A DNA stretch of 64,000 nt from Thiogranum sp. (lineage in GTDB: Bacteria; Pseudomonadota; Gammaproteobacteria; DSM-19610), in NCBI GenBank assembly GCA_030148805.1, contig JASBSS010000035.1:1-64000 (forward strand), in the 5' to 3' direction. Below, piece after piece: positions 41,043-49,445 of the stretch. The notes below the pieces were generated by a model. The model was not told where the DNA came from. It did no database searches and was given only the letters and a program-made list of their open reading frames with translations. The translations under genes and the position numbers were made by a program. Numbering within the stretch: the first letter of the stretch is position 1; the number at the start of each line of letters is the position of its first letter.

Positions 41043-42311
41043 CTAGAGGCCGGAGCCGCGAGCTCCTGTAAACTCGGGGTAGGCCTCGACACCGCATTCG
41101 CCGAGGTCGGTACCTTCGTACTCCTCCTCCTCGCTGACGCGAATGCCCATCACCGCTTTGATCACCATCCAGGCGATAAAGCTGGTCACGAAGGTCCAGA
41201 TGAAGATGGTCACCAGACCGGTCAGCTGCGCCGTCAGGCTGGCCTCCGGGTTGGTGATCGCCACGGCGATCAGACCCCACATGCCGACCACGCCGTGCAC
41301 CGAGATGGCACCGACCGGATCGTCAATCTTCATCTTGTCCAGGGTAAGAATGGAGAAGACCACCAGCACGCCGCCGATCGCGCCGATCACGGTCGAGAGC
41401 AGCGGGGAACCGGCCAGCGGTTCAGCGGTGATCGCCACCAGGCCGGCCAAGGCCCCGTTGAGCGCCATGGTCAGATCGGTTTTACCGAACATCAGGCGCG
41501 CGGTCATCATCGCGGCGATAACGCCGCCGGCCGCCGCCATGTTGGTGTTGACGAACACCAACGCGGTGGCATTGGCTTCGCCGACATCGGAGATCTTGAG
41601 TTCCGAACCCCCGTTGAAGCCAAACCAGCCGAGCCAGAGGATGAAAGTGCCGAGTGTCGCCAAGGGCAAATTGGCACCCGGTATCGGATTGATTTCGCCG
41701 TTGGGTCCGTATTTACCCTTGCGCGCTCCCAGCAACAGCACACCCGCCAGCGCCGCGGTCGCACCGCACAGATGCACCACGCCTGAACCGGCAAAGTCGT
41801 TGAAGCCCAACCCGTCGAGAAAGCCGCCGCCCCATTTCCAATAGCCCTGCATCGGATAGATGAAACCGGTCATGACTACGGCGAACACCAGGAATGCCCA
41901 CAGCTTCATGCGCTCGGCCACCGCGCCGGAGACAATGGACATGGCCGTGGCCACAAAGACCACTTGGAAAAAGAAGTCGGACAGGTTGGAGTAATAAGGT
42001 GCGCCGTCGCCGCCGGCGACCACGGCCGCGACTTCGTTATCGGCCTTGCCGAGGATGCCGTGCAGACCCGGCCACCAGCTGTTGACCGCCCCGTCGCCGG
42101 GATACATGATGCCGTAGCCCATCAGCATGTACATGATGCAGGCGATGGCATACAGCGAGATGTTCTTGGTCAGAATCTCGGCGGTATTCTTGGCGCGCAC
42201 CAAGCCGGCCTCGAGCATGGCGAAGCCCGCCGCCATCCACATGACGAGTGCGCCGGTTACGAGAAAATAAAACGTATCCAGCGCGTATTTTGTTTCTAGA
42301 ATTGCTTCCAC
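41043..42311 (-). CDS. amtB: Ammonium transporter
   Basis: Trimeric inner-membrane ammonia channel. The 422 residues have about eleven helices. The conserved ammonium-binding and twin-histidine residues are visible in FNDFAGSGVVHLCG and ISVHGVVGMWG. The C-terminal cytoplasmic tail, including ISVHGVVG-distal helices and an acidic stretch, is where GlnK docks. There is no obvious cleaved signal peptide. It is the last gene of the porin-glnK-amtB unit. Confidence 0.95.
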   Translation of the reverse strand: MEAILETKYALDTFYFLVTGALVMWMAAGFAMLEAGLVRAKNTAEILTKNISLYAIACIMYMLMGYGIMYPGDGAVNSWWPGLHGILGKADNEVAAVVAGGDGAPYYSNLSDFFFQVVFVATAMSIVSGAVAERMKLWAFLVFAVVMTGFIYPMQGYWKWGGGFLDGLGFNDFAGSGVVHLCGATAALAGVLLLGARKGKYGPNGEINPIPGANLPLATLGTFILWLGWFGFNGGSELKISDVGEANATALVFVNTNMAAAGGVIAAMMTARLMFGKTDLTMALNGALAGLVAITAEPLAGSPLLSTVIGAIGGVLVVFSILTLDKMKIDDPVGAISVHGVVGMWGLIAVAITNPEASLTAQLTGLVTIFIWTFVTSFIAWMVIKAVMGIRVSEEEEYEGTDLGECGVEAYPEFTGARGSGL

Positions 42312-42355
42312 TTTTCGATCCTCCGCAACTGTGAAAAAGCTGCCTGTTGGATAAG

Positions 42356-42742
<387 letters not shown>

Positions 42743-42772
42743 TTAGGTACGTACGGTTTCGCTGGGAAGTAA

Positions 42773-43483
42773 TTAAAAGTCTTTGGACCAGCCGACCCAG
42801 AAGTTAGGGTTGTCGTCCGCGGAAACGCCAGTGACATCATCGGTCTGCTCGTAATTGACACTAAAGGAACCGAAGTCGCCGGCGTCCTTGCTGACAGCGA
42901 CGCCCCAGTGCGTGTAGCTCAGATCGCCAACGCCCGCCTTACCATCGTCGGTGAAGTCGTAGTAGCCAATCTGAAAAGACGGCGCGAAGCCCTCATAAGA
43001 CCAATCCGGCGAAAAACTGAGGCCATAGTGCAGGTCGCCCTCCTGGAAAGGGCCGGGACCATTGGCTTCGGCGTTCACCGTGTAGGCAACAGACGCCGAC
43101 AGCGGCCCGAAACCCAGACCCAGGGCCACTTCGCCATAGTCCAGATCGCCACCTTGGGCATCACCGCCGGCACCCGGGTACCAATAGTACAGATAACTCA
43201 CGTCATAGCTGACGCTGCCCATTTCGCCGGCATAGCCCGCGTAACCGTCCACTTCCATATCTTCCTTGCCGCCGAAATCGACGTTGGACATCCAGGTGCC
43301 GAGGTAGAGGCCGGATTCATGACTGTAATCGACGCTGCCCGAAATGGCCGCCGCGTCGCCGGTCTGCGAAACACCGCGGAAAAGGTAGTTACTGGCCACT
43401 CCCAAACTGGCGCTCATGTCGGCCTGGGCGACACCGGTAGCCGCCAGCAGTGCGGAGGCGATTATGGAATTTGTATATTTCAT
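42773..43483 (-). CDS. TorF-family putative porin
   Basis: Probable outer-membrane beta-barrel. The 236 residues start with a cleavable signal peptide (about 1-21, ending AQA), then alternating beta strands such as ASNYLFRGVSQTGD, the hallmark of this family, and end in a terminal Phe (WVGWSKDF), typical of barrels. It is the first gene before glnK-amtB under a sigma-54 promoter. Passage of a nitrogen compound is a reasonable inference; the substrate is unknown. Confidence 0.8.
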   Translation of the reverse strand: MKYTNSIIASALLAATGVAQADMSASLGVASNYLFRGVSQTGDAAAISGSVDYSHESGLYLGTWMSNVDFGGKEDMEVDGYAGYAGEMGSVSYDVSYLYYWYPGAGGDAQGGDLDYGEVALGLGFGPLSASVAYTVNAEANGPGPFQEGDLHYGLSFSPDWSYEGFAPSFQIGYYDFTDDGKAGVGDLSYTHWGVAVSKDAGDFGSFSVNYEQTDDVTGVSADDNPNFWVGWSKDF

Positions 43484-43585
43484 CGTGTGAGGACTCCTAT
43501 ATCCCGCTGAATAACTTTATGAATGGGTAAACTACCAGCGACCTTGCGGCAAACTGTGCGTCCACCTCAGGTGTACGCGCTTCTT

Positions 43586-43602
43586 TTGCAGGTACCGTGC
43601 CA
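43586..43602 (-). promoter_or_regulatory. Sigma-54 promoter of porin-glnK-amtB
   Basis: On the minus strand TGGCAC-N5-CTGCA has the invariant GG and GC exactly ten bases apart. One position differs from the TGGCAC-N5-TTGCW consensus. Transcription would start near 43576, about 93 bases before the porin gene. Confidence 0.75.
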
Positions 43603-43665
43603 GCATGAAATATGTTTAATTATTAATTAGATAAATGGCAATACGCACAAATGCAATACTCCTCA

Positions 43666-43723
43666 TGCACCAACTAGGTGCGCATTATTTAGGTGCATAA
43701 AAAGGACGCACCAAATCTGTGCC
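43666..43723 (-). promoter_or_regulatory. Two NtrC-binding sites
   Basis: TGCACC-AACTA-GGTGCG (43666-43682) matches the NtrC core GCACY-N5-RGTGC fully. A second copy, GCACC-AAATC-TGTGC (43708-43722), matches nine of ten. Their centres fall near -98 and -139 of the predicted start, 41 bp apart, resembling an enhancer such as glnAp2. Confidence 0.75.
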
Positions 43724-43778
43724 GATTCTCCGGCGCGGACGGATGGACGCTCGGCGCCGCCTCGGCTATCGTATGAGG

Positions 43779-44030
43779 ATGCTTGACGCCAAACTTCTGG
43801 ATGACATCGCCCGGCGCCTCAACAACGCCATTCCCGCCGCCGCGCGCGAGCTGCATGACGACCTGGAGAAGAACCTGCGGGCCGCCACGCAGTCGGTGTT
43901 TTCGCGCCTCGATCTGGTCACCCGCGAGGAGTTCGACGTGCAGTGCAAGGTCCTGGCGCGCTCGCGGGCGAAAATCGAACAACTGGAACGACAAGTGGCC
44001 GAACTGGAAGCACGGTTGCTCAAGAAGTAG
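43779..44030 (+). CDS. ubiK: Ubiquinone biosynthesis accessory factor UbiK
   Basis: Small YqiC/UbiK-family protein that assists aerobic ubiquinone synthesis with UbiJ. From ATG 43779 it is 83 residues (MLDAKLLDDIARRL); ATG 43773 is also possible. The conserved helix LDLVTREEFDVQ and C-terminal coiled coil (IEQLERQVAELEARLLKK) are the family hallmarks. It is divergent from the porin promoter and precedes comM. Confidence 0.88.
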   Translation: MLDAKLLDDIARRLNNAIPAAARELHDDLEKNLRAATQSVFSRLDLVTREEFDVQCKVLARSRAKIEQLERQVAELEARLLKK

Positions 44031-44246
44031 TTCTGCGGCCAGACGGCCAGAACCCACCGTCGACCCTTGGCGCCGCCCCACCGATAGGCGGCCATCGCAT
44101 CAGGGACAGCGCTGCCTCGCGCTCCTTTTGGGGCAGCGCCCACCCGCCACTCCGACTGCGATGACCCAGGCGCCCCCGGTATTGCCAGGCCCGACGCAAA
44201 TCCCTTATTGTTGCTGACCAACGACCGCCTCCAGGGAAGGACGCGC

Positions 44247-45740
44247 ATGTCGCTCGCCGTCGCCTATAGCCGCGCCCAACTGGGCGCACAGGCGCTGCTG
44301 GTCAGCGTCGAAGTCCATATCGCCAATGGTTTGCCCTCGTTGGCGATGGTCGGTCTGCCGGAAGCCGCCGTGCGCGAAAGCCGCGAAAGGGTGCGCAGCG
44401 CACTGCTCAACAGCGGCTATGATTTCCCGCCCAAGCGCATCACGGTCAATCTGGCTCCGGCCGACCTGCCCAAGCAGGGCGGCCGCTACGACCTCGCCAT
44501 CGCCCTGGGCATCCTCGCCGCGTCGGCCCAGATCCCCTCGGCGCCGCTGAGCGAGTGTGAGTTCATCGCCGAACTGGCCCTCAATGGGGAACTGCGTGCC
44601 GTACGCGGCGTCTTGCCCGGCGTGCTGGCGGCGCGCGCCGCCGGACGCCGCCTGATCTGCGCCCCCGGCAATGGCGCCGAAGCGGCCCTGGTCGACACCG
44701 CCAGCGTGCATGTCGCCCGCCAGTTGCAGGAAATCTGTTGCCGCATCGATTGCCTGGACTCGCTTCCGGCCGCCGCCACGGCGCCCTACGACGACGCCGG
44801 CGAGATCGCGGATCTCTCTGAGGTACGCGGCCAACCCCGGGCCAAGCGCGCGCTCGAAGTCGCCGCCAGCGGCGGCCACCATCTGCTCCTCATGGGCCCG
44901 CCGGGCACCGGCAAGACGCTGCTCGCCAGCCGTCTGCCCGGCATTCTGCCGCCGCTAAGCGATGACGAAGCGCTCGAAAGCGCGGCCCTGGCCTCGCTGG
45001 CACAGCGTGACTTCGACCCCACGGCCTGGAAACGCCGGCCCTTTCGCAGCCCGCACCACACCGCCTCGGCCGCGGCGCTCGCTGGCGGGGGCCGCAATCC
45101 GCGTCCGGGAGAGATTTCGCTGGCACACCGCGGTGTGTTGTTTCTCGACGAGCTGCCCGAATTCAAACGCCATGTGCTGGAAGTGTTGCGCGAACCGCTG
45201 GAGAGCGGCAAGGTGAACGTGGCCCGCGCCGGCTACCAGGCGCAATTCCCGGCGCGCTTTCTCTTGGTTGCCGCGATGAACCCCTGCCCCTGCGGCTACT
45301 TCGGCGACGGCAGCGAGCGCTGCCGCTGCACCCGCGATCAGGTGGTGCGTTACCGCCAGCGGGTCTCCGGTCCGCTGCTGGATCGCATCGATCTGCACGT
45401 GGAGGTTCCGCGCGTCACCTGGTCCACCTTGCAGACGCCGGCGGGCGAAACCAGTGCCACGGTTCGCGAACGCGTCAGCCGGGCACGTCAGACCCAGCTC
45501 GCCCGGGGCTGTCTCAATGCCCACTTGTCGCTCCAGCAAAGCGAACGCTGCTGCCGCCTGCGGGCGGCCGACCGACACCTGCTCGAACAGGCCGTGGAAC
45601 GCTTCAACCTGTCGCCGCGCGCGGTGCACCGCATTCTCAAACTCGCCCGCACCATCGCCGATCTGGCCGCGAGCACCGATATTGCCGCAACGCATCTGCA
45701 GGAAGCCATCGGCTATCGGTGTCTGGACCGAGCGCTTTGA
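44247..45740 (+). CDS. comM: ComM/YifB-family AAA+ ATPase
   Basis: Mg-chelatase-like AAA+ helicase that promotes branch migration during natural transformation. ATG at 44247, after GGGAAGG, gives 497 residues. There is an N-terminal LON-like domain (MSLAVAYSRAQLGAQ), then Walker A GPPGTGKTLL, Walker B LFLDELPEF and a C-terminal lid domain. With the type IV pilus genes at the start of the window, it is compatible with natural competence, though no other competence genes are seen. Confidence 0.93.
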   Translation: MSLAVAYSRAQLGAQALLVSVEVHIANGLPSLAMVGLPEAAVRESRERVRSALLNSGYDFPPKRITVNLAPADLPKQGGRYDLAIALGILAASAQIPSAPLSECEFIAELALNGELRAVRGVLPGVLAARAAGRRLICAPGNGAEAALVDTASVHVARQLQEICCRIDCLDSLPAAATAPYDDAGEIADLSEVRGQPRAKRALEVAASGGHHLLLMGPPGTGKTLLASRLPGILPPLSDDEALESAALASLAQRDFDPTAWKRRPFRSPHHTASAAALAGGGRNPRPGEISLAHRGVLFLDELPEFKRHVLEVLREPLESGKVNVARAGYQAQFPARFLLVAAMNPCPCGYFGDGSERCRCTRDQVVRYRQRVSGPLLDRIDLHVEVPRVTWSTLQTPAGETSATVRERVSRARQTQLARGCLNAHLSLQQSERCCRLRAADRHLLEQAVERFNLSPRAVHRILKLARTIADLAASTDIAATHLQEAIGYRCLDRAL

Positions 45741-45981
45741 ACCCGACACCAGCAGCGTGCATACGCCTGCTCATCGTCAAGCGCCCAGGCAATCCAGTGA
45801 CGCGCGAACGGGTACACTCCTGACGGCACAGTCGCCCGACACCCACGCGTTGCTGATAGCACGAACCCCAACCTCCGCCCCTGCGCGGACACTAAAACCC
45901 CGCGCATTGCAATACTGACGCCCCGCACCGAGGGCGGCTACAATACTCCCATGCGCAGTACCCCCTACCGCCCCTAACTCC

Positions 45982-47979
45982 ATGGCCAACCTCAACCCCG
46001 AGCAACGCGCCGCCGTGCGCGAAGTCAGCACGCCGCTGCTGGTACTGGCCGGCGCCGGCAGCGGCAAGACGCGCGTGATCACGGAGAAGATCGCCTATCT
46101 GATCGGCCAGTGCGCGCTGCCGGCCAAGCATATACTTGCCGTGACCTTCACCAACAAGGCCGCGCGGGAAATGCGTGAACGCGTGGGCAAGCTGCTTAGC
46201 GACGAGGTCGGCCGGGGCTTGCAGGTCTCGACCTTTCACACCCTCGGCATGCGCATGTTGCGGCGTGAGGCCCCCGGCCTCGGTTACAAAAGCAACTTCT
46301 CCATTTTCGACGCGCACGACAGCCTGCACCTGATTGACGAGCTGTTACGCAAGGGCGCCGGCGCATTTACCGCCGATGCACTACGCAACCGCATCTCGGA
46401 GTGGAAAAACGAGCTGGTATTACCCGCCCAGGCGCTGCAACAGGCCGACAGCGAGTTCGATACCGCCGCGGCCTTGCTCTACGAACAGTATCAACGCCAC
46501 CTGAAAGCCTACAACGCGCTGGATTTCGACGACCTGATTCTGCAACCCGTCCTGGCACTGCAAAACGACGCTCAGGTGCGCGAACACTGGCGCAACCGCG
46601 TGCGCCATCTGCTGGTGGACGAATACCAGGACACCAATACGGCCCAGTACCGGTTGGTGCAATTGCTGGTGGGGCAGACCACGCCCTTCACCGCGGTCGG
46701 CGACGACGACCAGTCGATCTATGCCTGGCGCGGGGCCAACCCCGAGAACCTGCAGCGCCTGCAGGCCGACTTTCCGCGGCTACAAGTGATCAAGCTCGAA
46801 CAGAACTACCGTTCCGCCGGCTGTATTCTCAAGTGCGCCAATCACCTGATCGCCAACAACCCGCATCTGTTCGAAAAGCGTCTCTGGAGCGCGCTCGGCT
46901 ATGGCAGCCCGCTGAAGATCATCGCCTGCCGCGACGGCGAGCACGAAGCCGAGCGCGTGGTCTCGGAGATACTCCACCACCAGTTCACGCACAACTCACG
47001 CCACGGCGACTATGCCATCCTGTATCGCGGCAACCATCAGTCGCGCCCCTTCGAAAAGGTGTTGCGCGAGCACAGTATCGCCTACCACTTGAGCGGCGGC
47101 ACCTCGTTTTTTGAATACACCGAAGTCAAGGATCTGCTGGCGTACCTGCGGCTGCTGGTCAATGAAGACGACGATCGGGCATTTTTGCGCGTGGTCAACA
47201 CACCGCGGCGCGAGTTGGGCGCGGCAACGCTGGAAAAACTCGGCGCCTACGCCGCGGCACACGAACTGAGTCTGCTGGCGGCGTGCTTCGAAAGCGGCCT
47301 CGAAGCCGTGCTCAACCGCCGCGCCACCAGTCGCTTGCGCGAATTCGCCGAATGGGTGGTGGCGTTGGCCGACGGCGCGCGACGCGGTGCCGCCATGCCC
47401 GTGATCCGTCAGTTGATCGAGGACATCGACTACGCCGACTGGCTGCGCGACAATGCCAAGGAGCCCGCCGAGGCCGAACGGCGGCAGCGGAACGTCGACG
47501 ACCTGCTCGATTGGTTGGAGCGCCTGGCCGAACCAGGCGACGAGTCGCGCGACCTGGCGGCCATTGTCAGCCGCATCGCTCTGCTCGATCGCCTCGATCG
47601 CGACGACGAAGGCAACGCCGAGTGCGTTCGCCTGATGACCTTTCACGCCGCCAAAGGACTGGAATTCCCGCATGCCTTCATGGTCGGCATGGAGGAAAAT
47701 CTGCTGCCGCATCGCAGCAGCATCGAGGCCGACGACATGAGCGAGGAACGTCGCCTGGCTTATGTCGGCATCACCCGGGCGCAAAAAAGCCTGACATTGA
47801 CCTACGCCAGCCGTCGTCGCCGCGCCGGAGAATGGGAGAGCTGCGAGCCCAGCCGCTTTCTGGCCGAGCTGCCACAGGAGGATGTGGAGTGGGAGCGACC
47901 GGGCGCGGTCATCAACCCAGAAAAGCGCAAGGCGCGCGCGCAGGCGCATCTGGCGCAACTCAAGGGCCTGCTCTCCTGA
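45982..47979 (+). CDS. rep: ATP-dependent DNA helicase Rep
   Basis: Superfamily 1A 3'-5' helicase acting at replication forks. The 665 residues align throughout with E. coli Rep. Motif I is AGAGSGKTRVITEK, motif II VDEYQDTN, motif III GDDDQSIYAWRGA, motif IV NYRSAG, motif V LMTFHAAKGLEFP and motif VI AYVGITRAQK. It is closer to Rep than to UvrD or PcrA, and has the Rep partner gene for cytochrome c5 convergent downstream. Confidence 0.95.
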   Translation: MANLNPEQRAAVREVSTPLLVLAGAGSGKTRVITEKIAYLIGQCALPAKHILAVTFTNKAAREMRERVGKLLSDEVGRGLQVSTFHTLGMRMLRREAPGLGYKSNFSIFDAHDSLHLIDELLRKGAGAFTADALRNRISEWKNELVLPAQALQQADSEFDTAAALLYEQYQRHLKAYNALDFDDLILQPVLALQNDAQVREHWRNRVRHLLVDEYQDTNTAQYRLVQLLVGQTTPFTAVGDDDQSIYAWRGANPENLQRLQADFPRLQVIKLEQNYRSAGCILKCANHLIANNPHLFEKRLWSALGYGSPLKIIACRDGEHEAERVVSEILHHQFTHNSRHGDYAILYRGNHQSRPFEKVLREHSIAYHLSGGTSFFEYTEVKDLLAYLRLLVNEDDDRAFLRVVNTPRRELGAATLEKLGAYAAAHELSLLAACFESGLEAVLNRRATSRLREFAEWVVALADGARRGAAMPVIRQLIEDIDYADWLRDNAKEPAEAERRQRNVDDLLDWLERLAEPGDESRDLAAIVSRIALLDRLDRDDEGNAECVRLMTFHAAKGLEFPHAFMVGMEENLLPHRSSIEADDMSEERRLAYVGITRAQKSLTLTYASRRRRAGEWESCEPSRFLAELPQEDVEWERPGAVINPEKRKARAQAHLAQLKGLLS

Positions 47980-47987
47980 GCAGGCCC
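47964..47987. repeat. Hairpin across the rep stop codon
   Basis: GGGCCTGCTC and GAGCAGGCCC pair perfectly around a 4-base loop, spanning the rep stop. It lies in the 25-base gap of convergent genes rep and cytochrome c5. No T-tract follows, so any terminator function is weak or Rho-assisted. Confidence 0.45.
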
Positions 47988-48004
47988 TGAGCGAGCCGTG
48001 TCGA

Positions 48005-48484
48005 CTACTGTCCGCTTTGGGACAGCATGTACTCGATGGCGTTCTTCAGCTCGTCGCTGGAGCATTCGCCGCAGGTGCCTTTCGGCGGCATGGCATTCAG
48101 CCCGTTGGTGGCGTGCTTGAGCAAGGTGTCGATGCCCTGGGCCGCGCGCGGCGACCAGGCGGCCTTGTCACCGACCTTAGGTGCGCCCGCCACACCCGTG
48201 GCATGACAGGCGGCGCAATGGGCATGGAAGACGTCTTCGCCGCTGCGCGGGCCCGCGGCGGCGGCAGGGGCGGCCGCCGGTGCCGGTGCGCTGCCGACAT
48301 TGACCTGGCCCACCGGCTTGATGTTTTCCTCGATTTTCGACTGCATGCGGGCGTCAGCCTCGGGGCTGGTGGGAATATCGTCGGTCACCATGTCGGCGAG
48401 AAAAAAGAAAACCAGCGCGATCACCACCAGTGCCGCCAGCACGCCAATAAAATTACCGAAAAATACCTTATCTTCGTGGCTCAC
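48005..48484 (-). CDS. Membrane-anchored cytochrome c5
   Basis: Class I monoheme c-type cytochrome of the c5 family, probably an electron carrier near terminal oxidases. The 159 residues have an uncleaved N-terminal membrane anchor (about 9-30), an Ala/Pro linker, heme motif CAACH (Cys90, Cys93, His94), a likely axial Met132 and the c5-type disulfide pair Cys138/Cys141 (CGEC). Confidence 0.9.
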   Translation of the reverse strand: MSHEDKVFFGNFIGVLAALVVIALVFFFLADMVTDDIPTSPEADARMQSKIEENIKPVGQVNVGSAPAPAAAPAAAAGPRSGEDVFHAHCAACHATGVAGAPKVGDKAAWSPRAAQGIDTLLKHATNGLNAMPPKGTCGECSSDELKNAIEYMLSQSGQ

Positions 48485-48687
48485 GTAAAAGCTCCGAAAT
48501 TCAGTTGGTTATTAGAGAAGGCTCGGTCACGCGGGCGCGACACGAGGGCAAGCTGGCGCCAAAGTATATCCGCAAATGCCTGTTCATTAAAGCAAACCCG
48601 TTTTTGTCCTCAAGGATACCGGGCGCCGGCCGCTGACCTCCCAGAGGGAAATTGACTCGGCTAGCGGAAGGCCCGGAGGCTAACGCT

Positions 48688-48984
48688 ATGCAAGTCGATG
48701 CAACCTTTTCGCCCAACCCGCCGGCTTCCCAGCCGGTCGCGCGCAGCGACGTCCAACCCCGCGAACAGGCTTCAAGCCGCCCCGTCGAACGCCCGGCCCA
48801 GGATCAGGCCACGGAAAACCGGCAACACCCCGCCGCCACGGAGCATCAAGCCGTGGAGGCCGGCAAGCGCCCGGAAAACGAGCGCCGCGAAGCGCGCGCC
48901 GACGACGACCGGCCGCCGCCGGTGGCGCAGCGTGGCCCCGCCGATCCCGCCCGGATCGGCGAACTGCTGGATGTTCTGGCCTAG
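48688..48984 (+). CDS. Uncharacterised hydrophilic small protein
   Basis: A 98-residue protein with an ideal GGAGG eleven bases before ATG 48688. It is very rich in Pro, Arg, Glu, Gln and Ala and probably disordered, with a short hydrophobic end (IGELLDVLA). I recognise no domain. It lies ten bases before the rod-like gene and is probably co-transcribed with it. Confidence 0.65.
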   Translation: MQVDATFSPNPPASQPVARSDVQPREQASSRPVERPAQDQATENRQHPAATEHQAVEAGKRPENERREARADDDRPPPVAQRGPADPARIGELLDVLA

Positions 48985-48993
48985 GCCGCCGAC

Positions 48994-49230
48994 ATGAAGC
49001 TAGACGGCATCTATTCCCAGGCAATGAGCGGCATCCAGCGCGGCCTGGGCAGCGCCCGTCAGCACGCCGCCGAGATTGCCGACGCCGGCCGGCCTGGCAG
49101 CGACAGCGGCACCAATCTGATCGAACCCATGGTCGGGCTCAAGCTCGATCGCCTGCAGGTTCAGGCATCCAGCGCGGTGCTGCGAGCCTACGACAGCATG
49201 CTCGGGACCTTGTTCGACAAAAAAGCCTGA
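48994..49230 (+). CDS. Miniature flagellar-rod-like protein
   Basis: A 78-residue protein that looks like the two ends of a flagellar rod/hook protein joined together. The N-terminal IYSQAMSGIQRGLGSARQ and AEIADAGRPG recall the rod-protein N-motif (SGIQ...ANIAN...TPG), and the C-terminal LIEPMVGLKLDRLQVQASS plus the SMLGTLFDKKA end recall the conserved rod C-motif. The axial middle domain is missing. No flagellar gene is near. Role unknown; short stand-alone proteins of this type occur in other gammaproteobacteria. Confidence 0.7.
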   Translation: MKLDGIYSQAMSGIQRGLGSARQHAAEIADAGRPGSDSGTNLIEPMVGLKLDRLQVQASSAVLRAYDSMLGTLFDKKA

Positions 49231-49445
49231 CCGCCCGAGGCTTGGCCGTGCGGGACCAGGGGGTGGCCGGATCGACGCGCGTTTTTCCTCGCGATGCTTC
49301 AGGTAGGCCCGTCGGCTGCCCGAACGCGGAAACATCCACCACGCCCAAAATTGAAAACGGTACCGGCAGGCGTGGCTGGTCGCGAAGACACGCCAACCAA
49401 AAAACGGCCATCGGGCCCGGCAATCGGTCTGACTTGACGCCGATT

